Source: Streptomyces griseoflavus
Lineage (GTDB): Bacteria > Actinomycetota > Actinomycetes > Streptomycetales > Streptomycetaceae
DNA: 64,000 nucleotides
Assembly: GCF_014649995.1 (NCBI RefSeq)
Contig: NZ_BMUC01000006.1
Coordinates: 227,601 to 291,600 of the forward strand
Reading direction: 5' to 3'
Below, piece after piece: positions 1 through 7,891 of the stretch. Below the pieces are notes generated by a model that had not been told where the DNA came from, searched no databases, and saw nothing but the letters and a program-made list of their open reading frames with translations. The number at the start of each line of letters is the position of its first letter. Position 1 is the first letter of the stretch. Made by a program: the position numbers and the translations under genes.

Positions 1-478
1 CGATGCCCCGGACGCCGTCCAGGCCGTACATGACGGTGATGGTCTCGATGAAGACGTTCACCGCGCGGGAGCCCGACCAGACGGCGATCAGGAAGCCGAG
101 GGAGATGACGTCGGGCCGGCCGCCCTTCGTCACGTCCCGCAGGATCGGTTCCGCGATCTGGCTCACGCCCCGGTCGGACAGCACCGTGCGGGAGGCGTCG
201 AGGAGGTTGCGCTGCAGGCTCTGGATGGTGTCCGCGCCGGTCCAGGCGTCGACGTAGCCGAGCAGGCCGATCATGCTGAGCAGCAGCGGGGGCACCGACA
301 GCAGCGTGAAGAACGCGGCCTCGGCCGCCAGGCCCAGGATCCGGTACTCCATGCAGGAATTGACGGTGTCCTTGAGCAGCAGCCAGGCGGTCCTGCGTTT
401 GGAGACGTTCCGGTAGAGGGCCCTGGCCCGGTGGAGGCGGCCGGAGGGCTCGTCTGGGGATTCGCTTGCTGGCTGCAC
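1..478 (-). CDS. YihY/BrkB-family inner membrane protein (partial, C-terminus outside window)
   Basis: This is the N-terminal part, about 159 residues, of a multi-pass membrane protein of the YihY/virulence factor BrkB family, once misnamed ribonuclease BN. The chosen GTG start at 478 gives a short hydrophilic head, then AWLLLKDTVNSC, then the family's first membrane segment (AEAAFFTLLSVPPLLLSMIG). A conserved stretch ending VWSGSRAVNVFIETITVMYG lies at the window edge. A weak AGG Shine-Dalgarno sits just upstream of the GTG. The gene is transcribed away from the AidB-like gene, so 479-566 must hold both promoters. The transported substrate is unknown for most members. The family call is confident; the exact start is less so. 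Confidence 0.85.
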   Translation of the reverse strand, partial: MQPASESPDEPSGRLHRARALYRNVSKRRTAWLLLKDTVNSCMEYRILGLAAEAAFFTLLSVPPLLLSMIGLLGYVDAWTGADTIQSLQRNLLDASRTVLSDRGVSQIAEPILRDVTKGGRPDVISLGFLIAVWSGSRAVNVFIETITVMYGLDGVRGI

Positions 479-566
479 GTCCTAAAGGTATCCGTCGTGC
501 CTGGTCGCACTCACCCAGAGGCCAGGTCACCGGTGAGGGGGGACTGCCACGGGGTACGTTCGGGAC

Positions 567-2201
567 ATGGCAGGCAGCACGCACACCGTGACCAATCAGG
601 TCCCCCCGCTGGTGCAGTACGACGTCTTCGGCGCCGACCGGGCCCTGGTGGAGGCGGTCGAGCGGCACCTGGCCGCGGACGTGCTGGAGGAGGCGCGCCC
701 GGAGCTGTCGGGACTGGGGCACACGGTCGGCTCCGCGCAGGTGCAGGAGTGGGGGGCGCAGGCCAACGAGAACCCGCCCCGGCTGCGCACCCACGACCGC
801 TACGGCCACCGGATCGACGAGGTCGACTTCCACCCCTCCTGGCACCGGCTGCTCGGCAAGGGCGTCTCGGCGGGACTGACCGCCGCGTGGCGGCGGCCGG
901 GCGGACACGTGCGGCGGGCCGCGGCGTTCCTGATGTGGACACAGGCGGAGGCCGGCAACGGCTGCCCGCTGTCGATGACCCACGCGGCGGTGCCGGCGCT
1001 GCGCGCCGACCCGGCGCTGGCGGCGCGGTGGGAGCCCCGGCTGACGTCGACGGTCTACGACCGCGCCCTGCGGCCGCCCGGCCGGAAGCCCGGCGCGCTG
1101 TTCGGGATGGGCATGACGGAGAAGCAGGGCGGCAGCGACGTACGGGCGAACACGACGGCCGCGCGGCCGCTGGCCGAGGACGGCGCGTACGAGCTGACCG
1201 GGCACAAGTGGTTCTGCTCGGCACCCATGTCGGACGCGTTCCTGGTGCTGGCGCGGGCGCCCGGAGGGCTCACCTGCTTCCTGGTGCCGCGGGTGCTGGA
1301 GGACGGCACCCGCAACGTGTTCCTCATCCAGCGGCTCAAGGACAAGCTGGGCAACCGGTCCAACGCGTCCGCCGAGGTCGAGTTCGACGGGACGTGGGCC
1401 CGCCGGGTCGGGGACGAGGGCGCCGGGGTGCGCACCATCATCGGGATGGTGGCGGCGACCCGGCTGGACTGCGTGCTGGGCTCGGCCGGGCTGATGCGGC
1501 AGACCGTGGCGCAGGCGGTGCACCACTGCACCTACCGCGAGGCGTTCGGCCGCACGCTCCTCGACCAGCCGCTGATGCGCAACGTGCTGGCCGATCTGGC
1601 GGTGGAGTCGGAGGCGGCCACCACGCTGGCGCTGCGGCTGGCGGCGGCGTACGACGACGGCGGTGAGCAGGAGCGGGCGCTGCTGCGGATCGCGGTGCCG
1701 GCGGCGAAGTACTGGGTGACCAAGCGGTGCCCGCCCGTCGCGGTCGAGGCGGCCGAATGCCTGGGCGGCAACGGGTACGTGGAGGAGTCGGGCCTGCCCC
1801 GGCTGGTGCGGGAGTCACCGCTGAACTCGATCTGGGAGGGCGCCGGCAATGTGCAGGCGCTGGACGTGCTGCGGGCGCTGCGCCGTGAGCCGGCGGCGCT
1901 CGACGCGTACCTGCGGGAGGTCGGGCAGGCGCGCGGGGCGGATCACCGGCTGGACGCGGCGATCAGGAACCTGCTGACGGAACTGTCCGACCTGGAGGGT
2001 GTCGAGGGGCGGGCGCGGCGGCTGGCGGAGCGGCTGGCGCTGGTGCTCCAGGGGTCGCTGCTGGTGCGGTACGCGCCGCCGGAGGTGGCGGACGCGTTCT
2101 GCGCCGGACGCCTGGGCGGCGACGCGGGCGCGGCGTTCGGGACGCTGCCGCACACGCTGGACCTGGCGTCGGTGGTGGAGCGGGCCCGGCCGGTGTCCTG
2201 A
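567..2201 (+). CDS. AidB-like acyl-CoA dehydrogenase
   Basis: This 544-residue flavoprotein has the length and layout of AidB, the isovaleryl-CoA dehydrogenase-like protein of the E. coli adaptive response to DNA alkylation (about 541 residues). The family signature MGMTEKQGGSDVRANT is present, followed by the LTGHKWFCSAPMSDAFLVLA beta-domain motif and the helical C-terminal ECLGGNGYVEESGLPR region that contacts FAD. AidB proteins bind FAD and DNA, and their alkane or acyl substrate is unsettled. A direct role in alkylation defence here is inference from homology, because no ada or alkA gene is adjacent. The gene stands alone and is followed at 2222-2253 by a good terminator hairpin. Confidence 0.88.
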   Translation: MAGSTHTVTNQVPPLVQYDVFGADRALVEAVERHLAADVLEEARPELSGLGHTVGSAQVQEWGAQANENPPRLRTHDRYGHRIDEVDFHPSWHRLLGKGVSAGLTAAWRRPGGHVRRAAAFLMWTQAEAGNGCPLSMTHAAVPALRADPALAARWEPRLTSTVYDRALRPPGRKPGALFGMGMTEKQGGSDVRANTTAARPLAEDGAYELTGHKWFCSAPMSDAFLVLARAPGGLTCFLVPRVLEDGTRNVFLIQRLKDKLGNRSNASAEVEFDGTWARRVGDEGAGVRTIIGMVAATRLDCVLGSAGLMRQTVAQAVHHCTYREAFGRTLLDQPLMRNVLADLAVESEAATTLALRLAAAYDDGGEQERALLRIAVPAAKYWVTKRCPPVAVEAAECLGGNGYVEESGLPRLVRESPLNSIWEGAGNVQALDVLRALRREPAALDAYLREVGQARGADHRLDAAIRNLLTELSDLEGVEGRARRLAERLALVLQGSLLVRYAPPEVADAFCAGRLGGDAGAAFGTLPHTLDLASVVERARPVS

Positions 2202-2221
2202 GCGGCGGAGCGCGCGACGCG

Positions 2222-2253
2222 GGGGTGGTGCTGCGCCGACACGGCACCACCCC
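2222..2253 (+). terminator. Rho-independent terminator after the AidB-like gene
   Basis: A perfect 10-bp stem, GGGGTGGTGC (2222-2231) with GCACCACCCC (2244-2253), encloses a 12-nt loop 20 bp after the stop codon. There is no U-tract, as is usual for Streptomyces terminators. Confidence 0.7.
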
Positions 2254-2337
2254 CGCCGCACGGGCCCCTTGAGAGCCGTGGACGCCGCTCGGGACGGCGT
2301 CGCTCCATGGTCGATCAGCACCCGGCCGTCCACCAGG

Positions 2338-2356
2338 GTTGCAGGGGGTTGCAACG
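2338..2356 (+). promoter_or_regulatory. Direct repeat GGTTGCA-N3-GGTTGCA upstream of the GAF regulator
   Basis: Two identical GGTTGCA heptamers (2338-2344 and 2348-2354) sit 10 bp apart, centre to centre. That is one helical turn, about 85 bp upstream of the GAF regulator start. The second copy runs into a small palindrome, GTTGCAAC. The spacing suggests a protein-binding site, possibly autoregulatory. No protein is assigned. Confidence 0.35.
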
Positions 2357-2438
2357 TACTGTTCCCCTCTCCGTACCGAGCGTCCGCACCCGGGGCGGAG
2401 GGCAGTATGGTCCGACAGGTTTTCTTCCGGGAGGTCCG

Positions 2439-3740
2439 GTGGCGCTCTCGCCCATGGACGTGACGCAGTTGGCCGCCGTCGACTCGGCGCGCGCGGCGCG
2501 GGTGCTCGACGAGGTCCGCTCCGCCGCGCTGTCCGGGCGGCGTGCGCCGGTGGCTCCCCGCCCGGTGATCGGGCAGTCCTGGGAGCGGATGCTGCGCGGC
2601 GGCGTGGACCCGGACCACGGCTTCCGCAGCGGGCTGCTGTCCCACGAGGAGGTGCAGCGGCGGCGGGCGTCGTCGACGCTGCGGCACGTGCTGCCGGTCC
2701 TGCGGGAGGGACTGCTCTCGGTCGCCGACGTCGCGCACCACATCATGGTGGTGGCCGACGAGGAGGGCCGGGTGCTGTGGCGGGAGGGCAGTCCGCCGGT
2801 GCTGCGCAAGGCGGACGGGCTGGGCTTCGAGATCGGTGCGGACTGGCGCGAGGACGTCGTCGGCACCAACGGCGTGGGCACGCCGGCGGTGACCGGGCAT
2901 CCCGTGCAGGTGTTCGCCTCCGAGCACTTCGTACGGTCGCACACCTCCTGGACGTGTGCCGGGGCGCCGATCACCGACCCCCGGGACGGGCGGCTGATCG
3001 GCGTGGTCGATGTGAGCGGACCGCTGGAGACGATGCACCCGGCCACGCTGGCGTGGGTCGACTCGGTGGCGAAGCTGGCCGAGGCGCGGCTGCGTGAGCG
3101 GCATGTGCGGTCACTGGAGCGGCTGCGCGCCGTGGCGGCGCCGGTGCTGGCGCGCACCGCCGGGCGCGCGCTGGTGGTGGACCGGCACGGGTGGGCGGCG
3201 GCGGTGACCGGGATGCCGTACACGGAACGGCTGGCGCTGCCCAAGTCGGTGTCGGCGGGCATACGGTGGCTGCCGGCGCTGGGCCGGTGCTCGCTGGAGC
3301 CGCTGGCCGGGGGCTGGCTGGTGCGGGCGGCGGACGAGCCGGTGACACGTGCCGGGACGCGGATCGTGCTGGATCTGCGTCAGCCGCGCCGCTGGTCGGT
3401 GGACGTGTCCGGCGGCGCGGGCTCCTGGGCCCGTGAACTGAGCCCGAGACACGCCGAGTTGCTGTACCTGCTGGCCGTGCACCGCACCGGGCGCAGCGCG
3501 GCGGCGCTGGCCGGGGACGTGTTCGGCGATCCCGCCCGCACGGTGACGGTGCGCGCGGAGATGTCCCGGATCCGGCGCTACCTGGGCGGTCTGCTGGAGC
3601 ACCGCCCGTACCGCTTCGCGGAGAACGTGGAAGTCGACGTCCTCCTCCCTGACGACCCCCACGACCTCCTCCCCCACTCGAGGGCCCCGACGCGGGACGG
3701 CCCCCGCACGTACGCCACGGGACCGCGCGCACACCCCTGA
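2439..3740 (+). CDS. GAF-domain transcriptional regulator (AcoR-like sensor half)
   Basis: This is a 433-residue cytoplasmic regulator. Residues of about 30-75 contain the RPVIGQSWERMLRGGVDPD motif typical of AcoR-type activators. A GAF sensor domain follows, with GTNGVGTPAVTGHPVQVFASEHF and the DVSGPLETMHPATLAWV motif. The C-terminal part (SPRHAELLYLLAVHRTGRSA to RAEMSRIRRYLGGLL) looks like a winged-helix DNA-binding domain rather than the Fis-type helix of sigma-54 activators, and no AAA+ domain is present. I chose the GTG at 2439, preceded by GGGAGG 4 nt upstream, over the open frame that extends back to 2307. Streptomyces relatives usually control alcohol or aldehyde oxidation genes, but none is adjacent, so the target is unknown. 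Confidence 0.8.
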   Translation: MALSPMDVTQLAAVDSARAARVLDEVRSAALSGRRAPVAPRPVIGQSWERMLRGGVDPDHGFRSGLLSHEEVQRRRASSTLRHVLPVLREGLLSVADVAHHIMVVADEEGRVLWREGSPPVLRKADGLGFEIGADWREDVVGTNGVGTPAVTGHPVQVFASEHFVRSHTSWTCAGAPITDPRDGRLIGVVDVSGPLETMHPATLAWVDSVAKLAEARLRERHVRSLERLRAVAAPVLARTAGRALVVDRHGWAAAVTGMPYTERLALPKSVSAGIRWLPALGRCSLEPLAGGWLVRAADEPVTRAGTRIVLDLRQPRRWSVDVSGGAGSWARELSPRHAELLYLLAVHRTGRSAAALAGDVFGDPARTVTVRAEMSRIRRYLGGLLEHRPYRFAENVEVDVLLPDDPHDLLPHSRAPTRDGPRTYATGPRAHP

Positions 3741-3922
3741 CCCGCTGCGCCCGGCCGTCGGTCCCCGCGAAGGAGGCGGAAGGCCACGGATTCCGCGCAA
3801 TCACGGGGTCTTCGTCGTGCGCGGCGGCCGGCTGTCGTAGCATCCCGGTACGGGCCACCCCATCTGCTCCTCGGTCAACCCTCGGATCACCGGACGCAGT
3901 TGGCTCGCTCCGGGAGGACGTT

Positions 3923-5197
3923 ATGGGACATCGCGGCAGACACCGCCGGCGCAGAAGGGGCAGGGCGCTGCGCGCCGGGCTCGCCGGGACGGCGCTCGCG
4001 CTGACCGCGGCCGCCACCCTGATCAGCGCCTCGCAGGCCACCGACGCGGACGACCCCGGGGCACTGAAACCGCTGACCGCCGCCTCCGAGACCGCTCCGC
4101 TGCGCCTGACGGAGGACAGCGTTCCGGGCGACGCGCTCGGCCGTCTCACCGAGGGGATGGGCCCGCCCGTGGGGGTGGGTGACGTCCTCGCCGACCCCGA
4201 CGGCTCGTTGCGCGACGCGGCGGACTGCACGGACGAGGAGCGGCGGGCCCTGCCCGTCGAGCCCGCCGCGACGCGGGCGTACTGCTGGCCGGGCCACGAG
4301 ACCGACGGATGGCGGGCCGGCGCCGTCACCACCTCCGGGGACGCGGACGAGGACGGCCGCTGGGGCGAGAACCGGGTGATCCTCTCGGGATGGAGCAGGA
4401 CCACGGGCACGGCGGCGGAGCAGGGACTCGCCCGGGTCGCCTTCGTGAACGCCGGTGACGCCGGCGAACTCCGCTACACCTGGGCGCTCCTCGCCGTTCC
4501 GGTGGACGGGGGCCGCGACTACCGCGGGCTGGGCTCCACCGTGTCGGGCATGGTCTGGTACCAGGACAAGCTGCTGGTCACGACCGGCCGCGGCGAGGGC
4601 GGCGCCCTCTACGTGTACGACCTGGACCGGGTGCAGCGGGCGACCGTGGAGGGCACGTCCGTCGGCCGGGTGCCCGGCGGCTGGTCGGCGGCCGGGGCGC
4701 GGTACGTCCTCCCGGCGGTCGCCTCCTACCGGACCACCGGCGCCGGCGCACCCCGGCCCGGCGGCATCGCCCTGGACCGCAGCACCGCCCCGGACAGCCT
4801 GGTCGCGCACGAGGCGACGCCCGCGGACGAGGACGGGCCGACCCGGCTGTGGCGGTACGCGTTCAGCACCCGCCCGGAGCGGACCGGACTGCTCGACGCG
4901 GTCCCGGTGGCCGTGTACGAGACCGAACTGACCCATGTGCGCAGTGTGCTGTCGTACCGGTCGGGCTGGTACCTGGGCCGGATGACCGGGACACCGGACG
5001 AGCGCGGCACCCTGTGGCGGCAGGACTCCGACGGCGCCCGCCCCACCCGCTGCGGGGCGGACGAGACGCACCGCTGCTGGAGCGGCGAGGCGACGTCCCT
5101 GTCCTACTGGCAGGAGACGGGCGACGTGTGGTCGCAGTCCGGGCGGATGCTGTTCGCGCTGCCGCTGGCCTCGGTCGACCGGTCCCTCGACGACTAG
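3923..5197 (+). CDS. Secreted protein of unknown function
   Basis: This 424-residue protein starts at an ATG preceded by GGAGGAC at good spacing. It opens with a very basic stretch (HRGRHRRRRRGRALR) and a hydrophobic segment ending ISASQA, which fits a cleavable signal peptide at about residue 38. The mature part has repeated aromatic-Gly strands such as GMVWYQDKLLVTTGRGEG and WYLGRMTGTPDERGTLWRQD, suggesting a beta-propeller-like secreted fold. Several paired cysteines (ADCTDEE, AYCWPGHE, RCGADETHRCW) probably form disulfides. I recognise no catalytic motif. It resembles a conserved Streptomyces hypothetical family. It is monocistronic as far as can be seen. Confidence 0.75.
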   Translation: MGHRGRHRRRRRGRALRAGLAGTALALTAAATLISASQATDADDPGALKPLTAASETAPLRLTEDSVPGDALGRLTEGMGPPVGVGDVLADPDGSLRDAADCTDEERRALPVEPAATRAYCWPGHETDGWRAGAVTTSGDADEDGRWGENRVILSGWSRTTGTAAEQGLARVAFVNAGDAGELRYTWALLAVPVDGGRDYRGLGSTVSGMVWYQDKLLVTTGRGEGGALYVYDLDRVQRATVEGTSVGRVPGGWSAAGARYVLPAVASYRTTGAGAPRPGGIALDRSTAPDSLVAHEATPADEDGPTRLWRYAFSTRPERTGLLDAVPVAVYETELTHVRSVLSYRSGWYLGRMTGTPDERGTLWRQDSDGARPTRCGADETHRCWSGEATSLSYWQETGDVWSQSGRMLFALPLASVDRSLDD

Positions 5198-5281
5198 GCG
5201 GTGCCCACCGGCCCACCTCACCCGTCCGCGCACTGGTCAGGCGTTCGACAGGCGTGCGTGCCGGATGGTTCCCTTTCGGAC

Positions 5282-5854
5282 ATGACGACCATCGCCGTGA
5301 CCACCTGGTCCCTGGAGCAGACCGCTCCCGCCGATCTCCGCCCGGCCGCCGTGCCCGAGGGGGACGTGCGGGTGGCCCGAGCCGGGGTGCCCTCGCCCGA
5401 GTTCAGCCGTTTCCTGTACGCCTCGGTCGGCGGTGACATCCGCTGGACCGACCGGCTGGGCTGGACGTACGCGCAGTGGACGGAGCACCTGGAGCGGCCC
5501 GGGGTGGAGACGTGGGTCGCCTACGACCGCGGGACGCCGGCCGGGTACGTGGAGCTGGAGGCGCAGGAGGACGGGGTCGTCGAGATCGTCTACTTCGGCC
5601 TGATCGCCGCCTTCCGGGGGCGCCGCATCGGCGGTCACCTGCTGTCCTACGGCACGGCCCGCGCCTGGGACATGGCCGAACGCCTGCCGGGGCTGAAGCC
5701 GACCAGGCGGGTGTGGCTGCACACGTGCAGCAAGGACGGCGAGCACGCCATGGACAACTACCTGCGCCGGGGCTTCACCCTCTTCGACACCAAGGTCGAG
5801 AACGAGCCGGACGTGGCCACGCCGGGCCCCTGGCCCGGCGCCTACCCGGCCTGA
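5282..5854 (+). CDS. GNAT-family N-acetyltransferase
   Basis: This 190-residue acetyltransferase has a recognisable GNAT core. The acetyl-CoA pyrophosphate-binding loop lies in FRGRRIGGHLLSYGTARAWD, after the beta-strand EIVYFGLIAAF, and the C-terminal strand region reads MDNYLRRGFTLFDTKVEN. The start is the ATG at 5282 (MTTIAVTTW), although the frame is open to 5201. The substrate is unknown; it could be a small molecule or a protein N-terminus. The gene ends before a strong hairpin at 5894-5928 and is therefore probably separate from the sulfur operon that follows. Confidence 0.82.
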   Translation: MTTIAVTTWSLEQTAPADLRPAAVPEGDVRVARAGVPSPEFSRFLYASVGGDIRWTDRLGWTYAQWTEHLERPGVETWVAYDRGTPAGYVELEAQEDGVVEIVYFGLIAAFRGRRIGGHLLSYGTARAWDMAERLPGLKPTRRVWLHTCSKDGEHAMDNYLRRGFTLFDTKVENEPDVATPGPWPGAYPA

Positions 5855-5893
5855 CCAGCGCCGACAAGACCGCTCGCGGAGCTTGTGACCAAC

Positions 5894-5928
5894 GACACCC
5901 TTGTCTCTCACTGCGAGACAAGGGTGTC
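5894..5928 (+). terminator. Strong intrinsic terminator between the GNAT gene and the sulfur operon
   Basis: A perfect 14-bp inverted repeat, GACACCCTTGTCTC (5894-5907) and GAGACAAGGGTGTC (5915-5928), has a 7-nt loop and is followed by CCGCATTTT. It lies 40 bp after the GNAT stop. The T-rich tail and position favour a terminator over a riboswitch. Confidence 0.8.
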
Positions 5929-5944
5929 CGCATTTTGGACGAAG

Positions 5945-5975
5945 CTGGACTGTGTCCAGATCTCCGTGCCACGCT
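5945..5975 (+). promoter_or_regulatory. Putative sulfur-operon promoter and operator
   Basis: A 15-bp palindrome, CTGGAC-TGT-GTCCAG (5945-5959), contains a possible -35 box TGGACT (5946-5951). An 18-bp spacer leads to a weak -10 candidate CACGCT (5970-5975). If that -10 is used, transcription would start at or next to the ATG at 5982, giving a leaderless leader peptide. An alternative pair, TTGGAC (5935-5940) with AGATCT (5958-5963) at 17 bp, would give a short 5' UTR. The palindrome overlaps either promoter and could bind a repressor. No binding protein is assigned. Confidence 0.4.
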
Positions 5976-5981
5976 TCCGTC

Positions 5982-6065
5982 ATGTCCGGAACTGGAATCG
6001 CCTTGGTGAGTCGGCGGCACGTCGACCTCGGCCGCATGTCCAGCGCCATCTGTCCGGCGCGCTAG
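5982..6065 (+). CDS. Sulfur-operon leader peptide (27 aa)
   Basis: This short frame encodes MSGTGIALVS, then RRHVDLGRMSS, then AICPAR and a TAG stop. The RRHVDLGR core followed by a cysteine a few residues before the stop is the signature of short actinobacterial peptides annotated as putative leader peptides ahead of sulfite reductase and other sulfur genes. In mycobacteria, cysteine-containing leader ORFs act as cysteine-responsive attenuators (established for poly-Cys examples). Here the single Cys codon lies four codons before the stop. No Shine-Dalgarno is visible, so initiation may be leaderless. The peptide lies 128 bp upstream of sirA. A regulatory role is inference; the family match is by motif recognition. 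Confidence 0.8.
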   Translation: MSGTGIALVSRRHVDLGRMSSAICPAR

Positions 6066-6120
6066 GAGCACCCAGCACCGCCCGGCATCCCCCTTTCCGC
6101 TTCACCCCTCGCGCAACGGC

Positions 6121-6140
6121 GCGCACATCACTCCGTGCGC
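6121..6140 (+). promoter_or_regulatory. Hairpin in the sirA leader region
   Basis: GCGCAC (6121-6126) and GTGCGC (6135-6140) form a 6-bp stem with an 8-nt loop between the leader peptide stop and the sirA Shine-Dalgarno. It is a candidate attenuator or anti-attenuator element. The stem is short, so the evidence is weak. Confidence 0.3.
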
Positions 6141-6193
6141 CCACATGCGCAGGTCAGAGCCGCATTTCGCCTGTCCCGAAGGACGTATCAACC

Positions 6194-7891
6194 ATGGCCG
6201 CCACCCCGCAGAAGCCTGCCGTCGCGACCCCCCGCCGCAAGGTGAGCCGTCACCGCGGAGAGGGCCAGTGGGCCGTGGGGCACCTGACCCCGCTCAACGG
6301 CAATGAGCAGTTCAAGAAGGACGACGACGGTCTCAATGTGCGGACACGCATTGAGACGATCTACTCCCAGCGCGGCTTCGACTCGATCGACCCCAACGAC
6401 CTGCGCGGGCGGATGCGTTGGTGGGGTCTCTACACCCAGCGCAAGCCCGGCATCGACGGCGGCAAGACCGCGGTCCTGGAGCCGGAGGAGCTGGACGACA
6501 CGTACTTCATGCTGCGGGTGCGCATCGACGGCGGGGCGCTGACGACCCAGCAGCTCCGGGTGATCGGCGAGGTGTCGCAGGAGTTCGCCCGCGGCACCGC
6601 CGACATCACCGACCGTCAGAACGTGCAGTACCACTGGATCCGCATCGAGGACGTGCCCGCGATCTGGGAGCGCCTGGAGGGCGTCGGCCTGTCCACGGTC
6701 ACCGCCTGCGGGGACACCCCGCGCGTGATGATCGCCTCCCCCGTCGCCGGCATCGCCGAGGACGAGATCATCGACGGCACCCCGGCGCTGGAGGAGATGA
6801 AGCGCCGCGTCCTGGGCAACAAGGCGTACTCCAACCTGCCCCGCAAGTTCAAGACGGCCATCTCCGGCTCGCCCGTCCTCGACGTGGTGCACGAGATCAA
6901 CGACGTGGCGTTCGTCGGCGTCCGCCACCCCGAGCACGGGCCCGGCTTCGACCTGTGGGTCGGCGGCGGCCTGTCCACCAACCCCAAGCTGGGCGTGCGG
7001 CTGGGCACCTGGGTACCCATCGAGGACGTGCCCGACGTCTACGAGGGCGTCCTGTCGATCTTCCGCGACTACGGCTACCGGCGCCTGCGCAACCGCGCCC
7101 GCCTCAAGTTCCTGGTCGCCGACTGGGGCGCGGAGAAGTTCCGGCAGGTGCTGGAGGACGAGTACCTGAAGCGCAAGCTGACCGACGGGCCCGCGCCCGA
7201 GCAGCCGGCGCAGCAGTGGCGCGACCACATCGGCGTGCACCGCCAGAAGGACGGCCGCTACTACGTCGGGTTCGCGCCCCGCGTCGGCCGTGTCGACGGC
7301 ACCACCCTCACCAAGATCGCGGACCTCGCGGAGGCCCACGGCTCGGGCCGGGTGCGGACCACCGTCGAACAGAAGATGATCATCCTCGACGTGGAGGAGG
7401 GGCAGGTCGACTCCCTCGTGGAGTCCCTGGAGTCCCTGGACCTCAGCGCGAAGCCCTCCCCGTTCCGGCGCGGCACCATGGCCTGCACCGGCATCGAGTT
7501 CTGCAAGCTCGCCATCGTCGAGACCAAGGCGCGCGGCGCCTCGCTCATCGACGAACTCGAACGCCGCATCCCGGACTTCGACGAGCCGATCACCATCAAC
7601 CTCAACGGCTGCCCGAACGCCTGCGCCCGCATCCAGGTGGCGGACATCGGTCTCAAGGGGCAGCTGATGCTCGACGAGCGCGGCGAGCAGGTCGAGGGCT
7701 ACCAGGTGCACCTCGGCGGCGCGCTCGGCCTGGAGGCCGGCTTCGGCCGCAAGGTGCGCGGCCTGAAGGTGACCGCGGACGCGCTGCCCGACTACATCGA
7801 GCGCGTCCTCAAGCGTTTCCAGGAGGAGCGCGAGGACGGCGAGCGCTTCGCGGTCTGGGTCGGCCGCGCGTCGGACGAGGCCCTGTCGTGA
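6194..7891 (+). CDS. sirA: Ferredoxin-type assimilatory sulfite reductase
   Basis: This 565-residue cytoplasmic enzyme would reduce sulfite to sulfide with six electrons, using siroheme and a 4Fe-4S cluster. The cluster and siroheme cysteines are present in CTGIEFC (Cys431, Cys437) and NGCPNAC (Cys473, Cys477). The N-terminal ferredoxin-like half carries DITDRQNVQYHWIRIED. Single-subunit enzymes of this length use ferredoxin rather than NADPH, as in mycobacterial SirA. The ATG at 6194 follows GAAGGAC at proper spacing, although the frame is open upstream to 5885. The stop overlaps the next gene (GTGA), indicating translational coupling. It is the first structural gene of the sulfur operon; the chelatase gene at its end would supply siroheme. 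A nitrite reductase role is less likely given cysHCDN. Confidence 0.95.
   Translation: MAATPQKPAVATPRRKVSRHRGEGQWAVGHLTPLNGNEQFKKDDDGLNVRTRIETIYSQRGFDSIDPNDLRGRMRWWGLYTQRKPGIDGGKTAVLEPEELDDTYFMLRVRIDGGALTTQQLRVIGEVSQEFARGTADITDRQNVQYHWIRIEDVPAIWERLEGVGLSTVTACGDTPRVMIASPVAGIAEDEIIDGTPALEEMKRRVLGNKAYSNLPRKFKTAISGSPVLDVVHEINDVAFVGVRHPEHGPGFDLWVGGGLSTNPKLGVRLGTWVPIEDVPDVYEGVLSIFRDYGYRRLRNRARLKFLVADWGAEKFRQVLEDEYLKRKLTDGPAPEQPAQQWRDHIGVHRQKDGRYYVGFAPRVGRVDGTTLTKIADLAEAHGSGRVRTTVEQKMIILDVEEGQVDSLVESLESLDLSAKPSPFRRGTMACTGIEFCKLAIVETKARGASLIDELERRIPDFDEPITINLNGCPNACARIQVADIGLKGQLMLDERGEQVEGYQVHLGGALGLEAGFGRKVRGLKVTADALPDYIERVLKRFQEEREDGERFAVWVGRASDEALS

Noticed and set aside
5894-5928. Possible SAM-type riboswitch upstream of the sulfur operon
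   Set aside because: Only a single hairpin with a T-rich tail is seen, right after the GNAT gene. No multi-helix junction is evident, and the leader peptide explains the regulatory region better.
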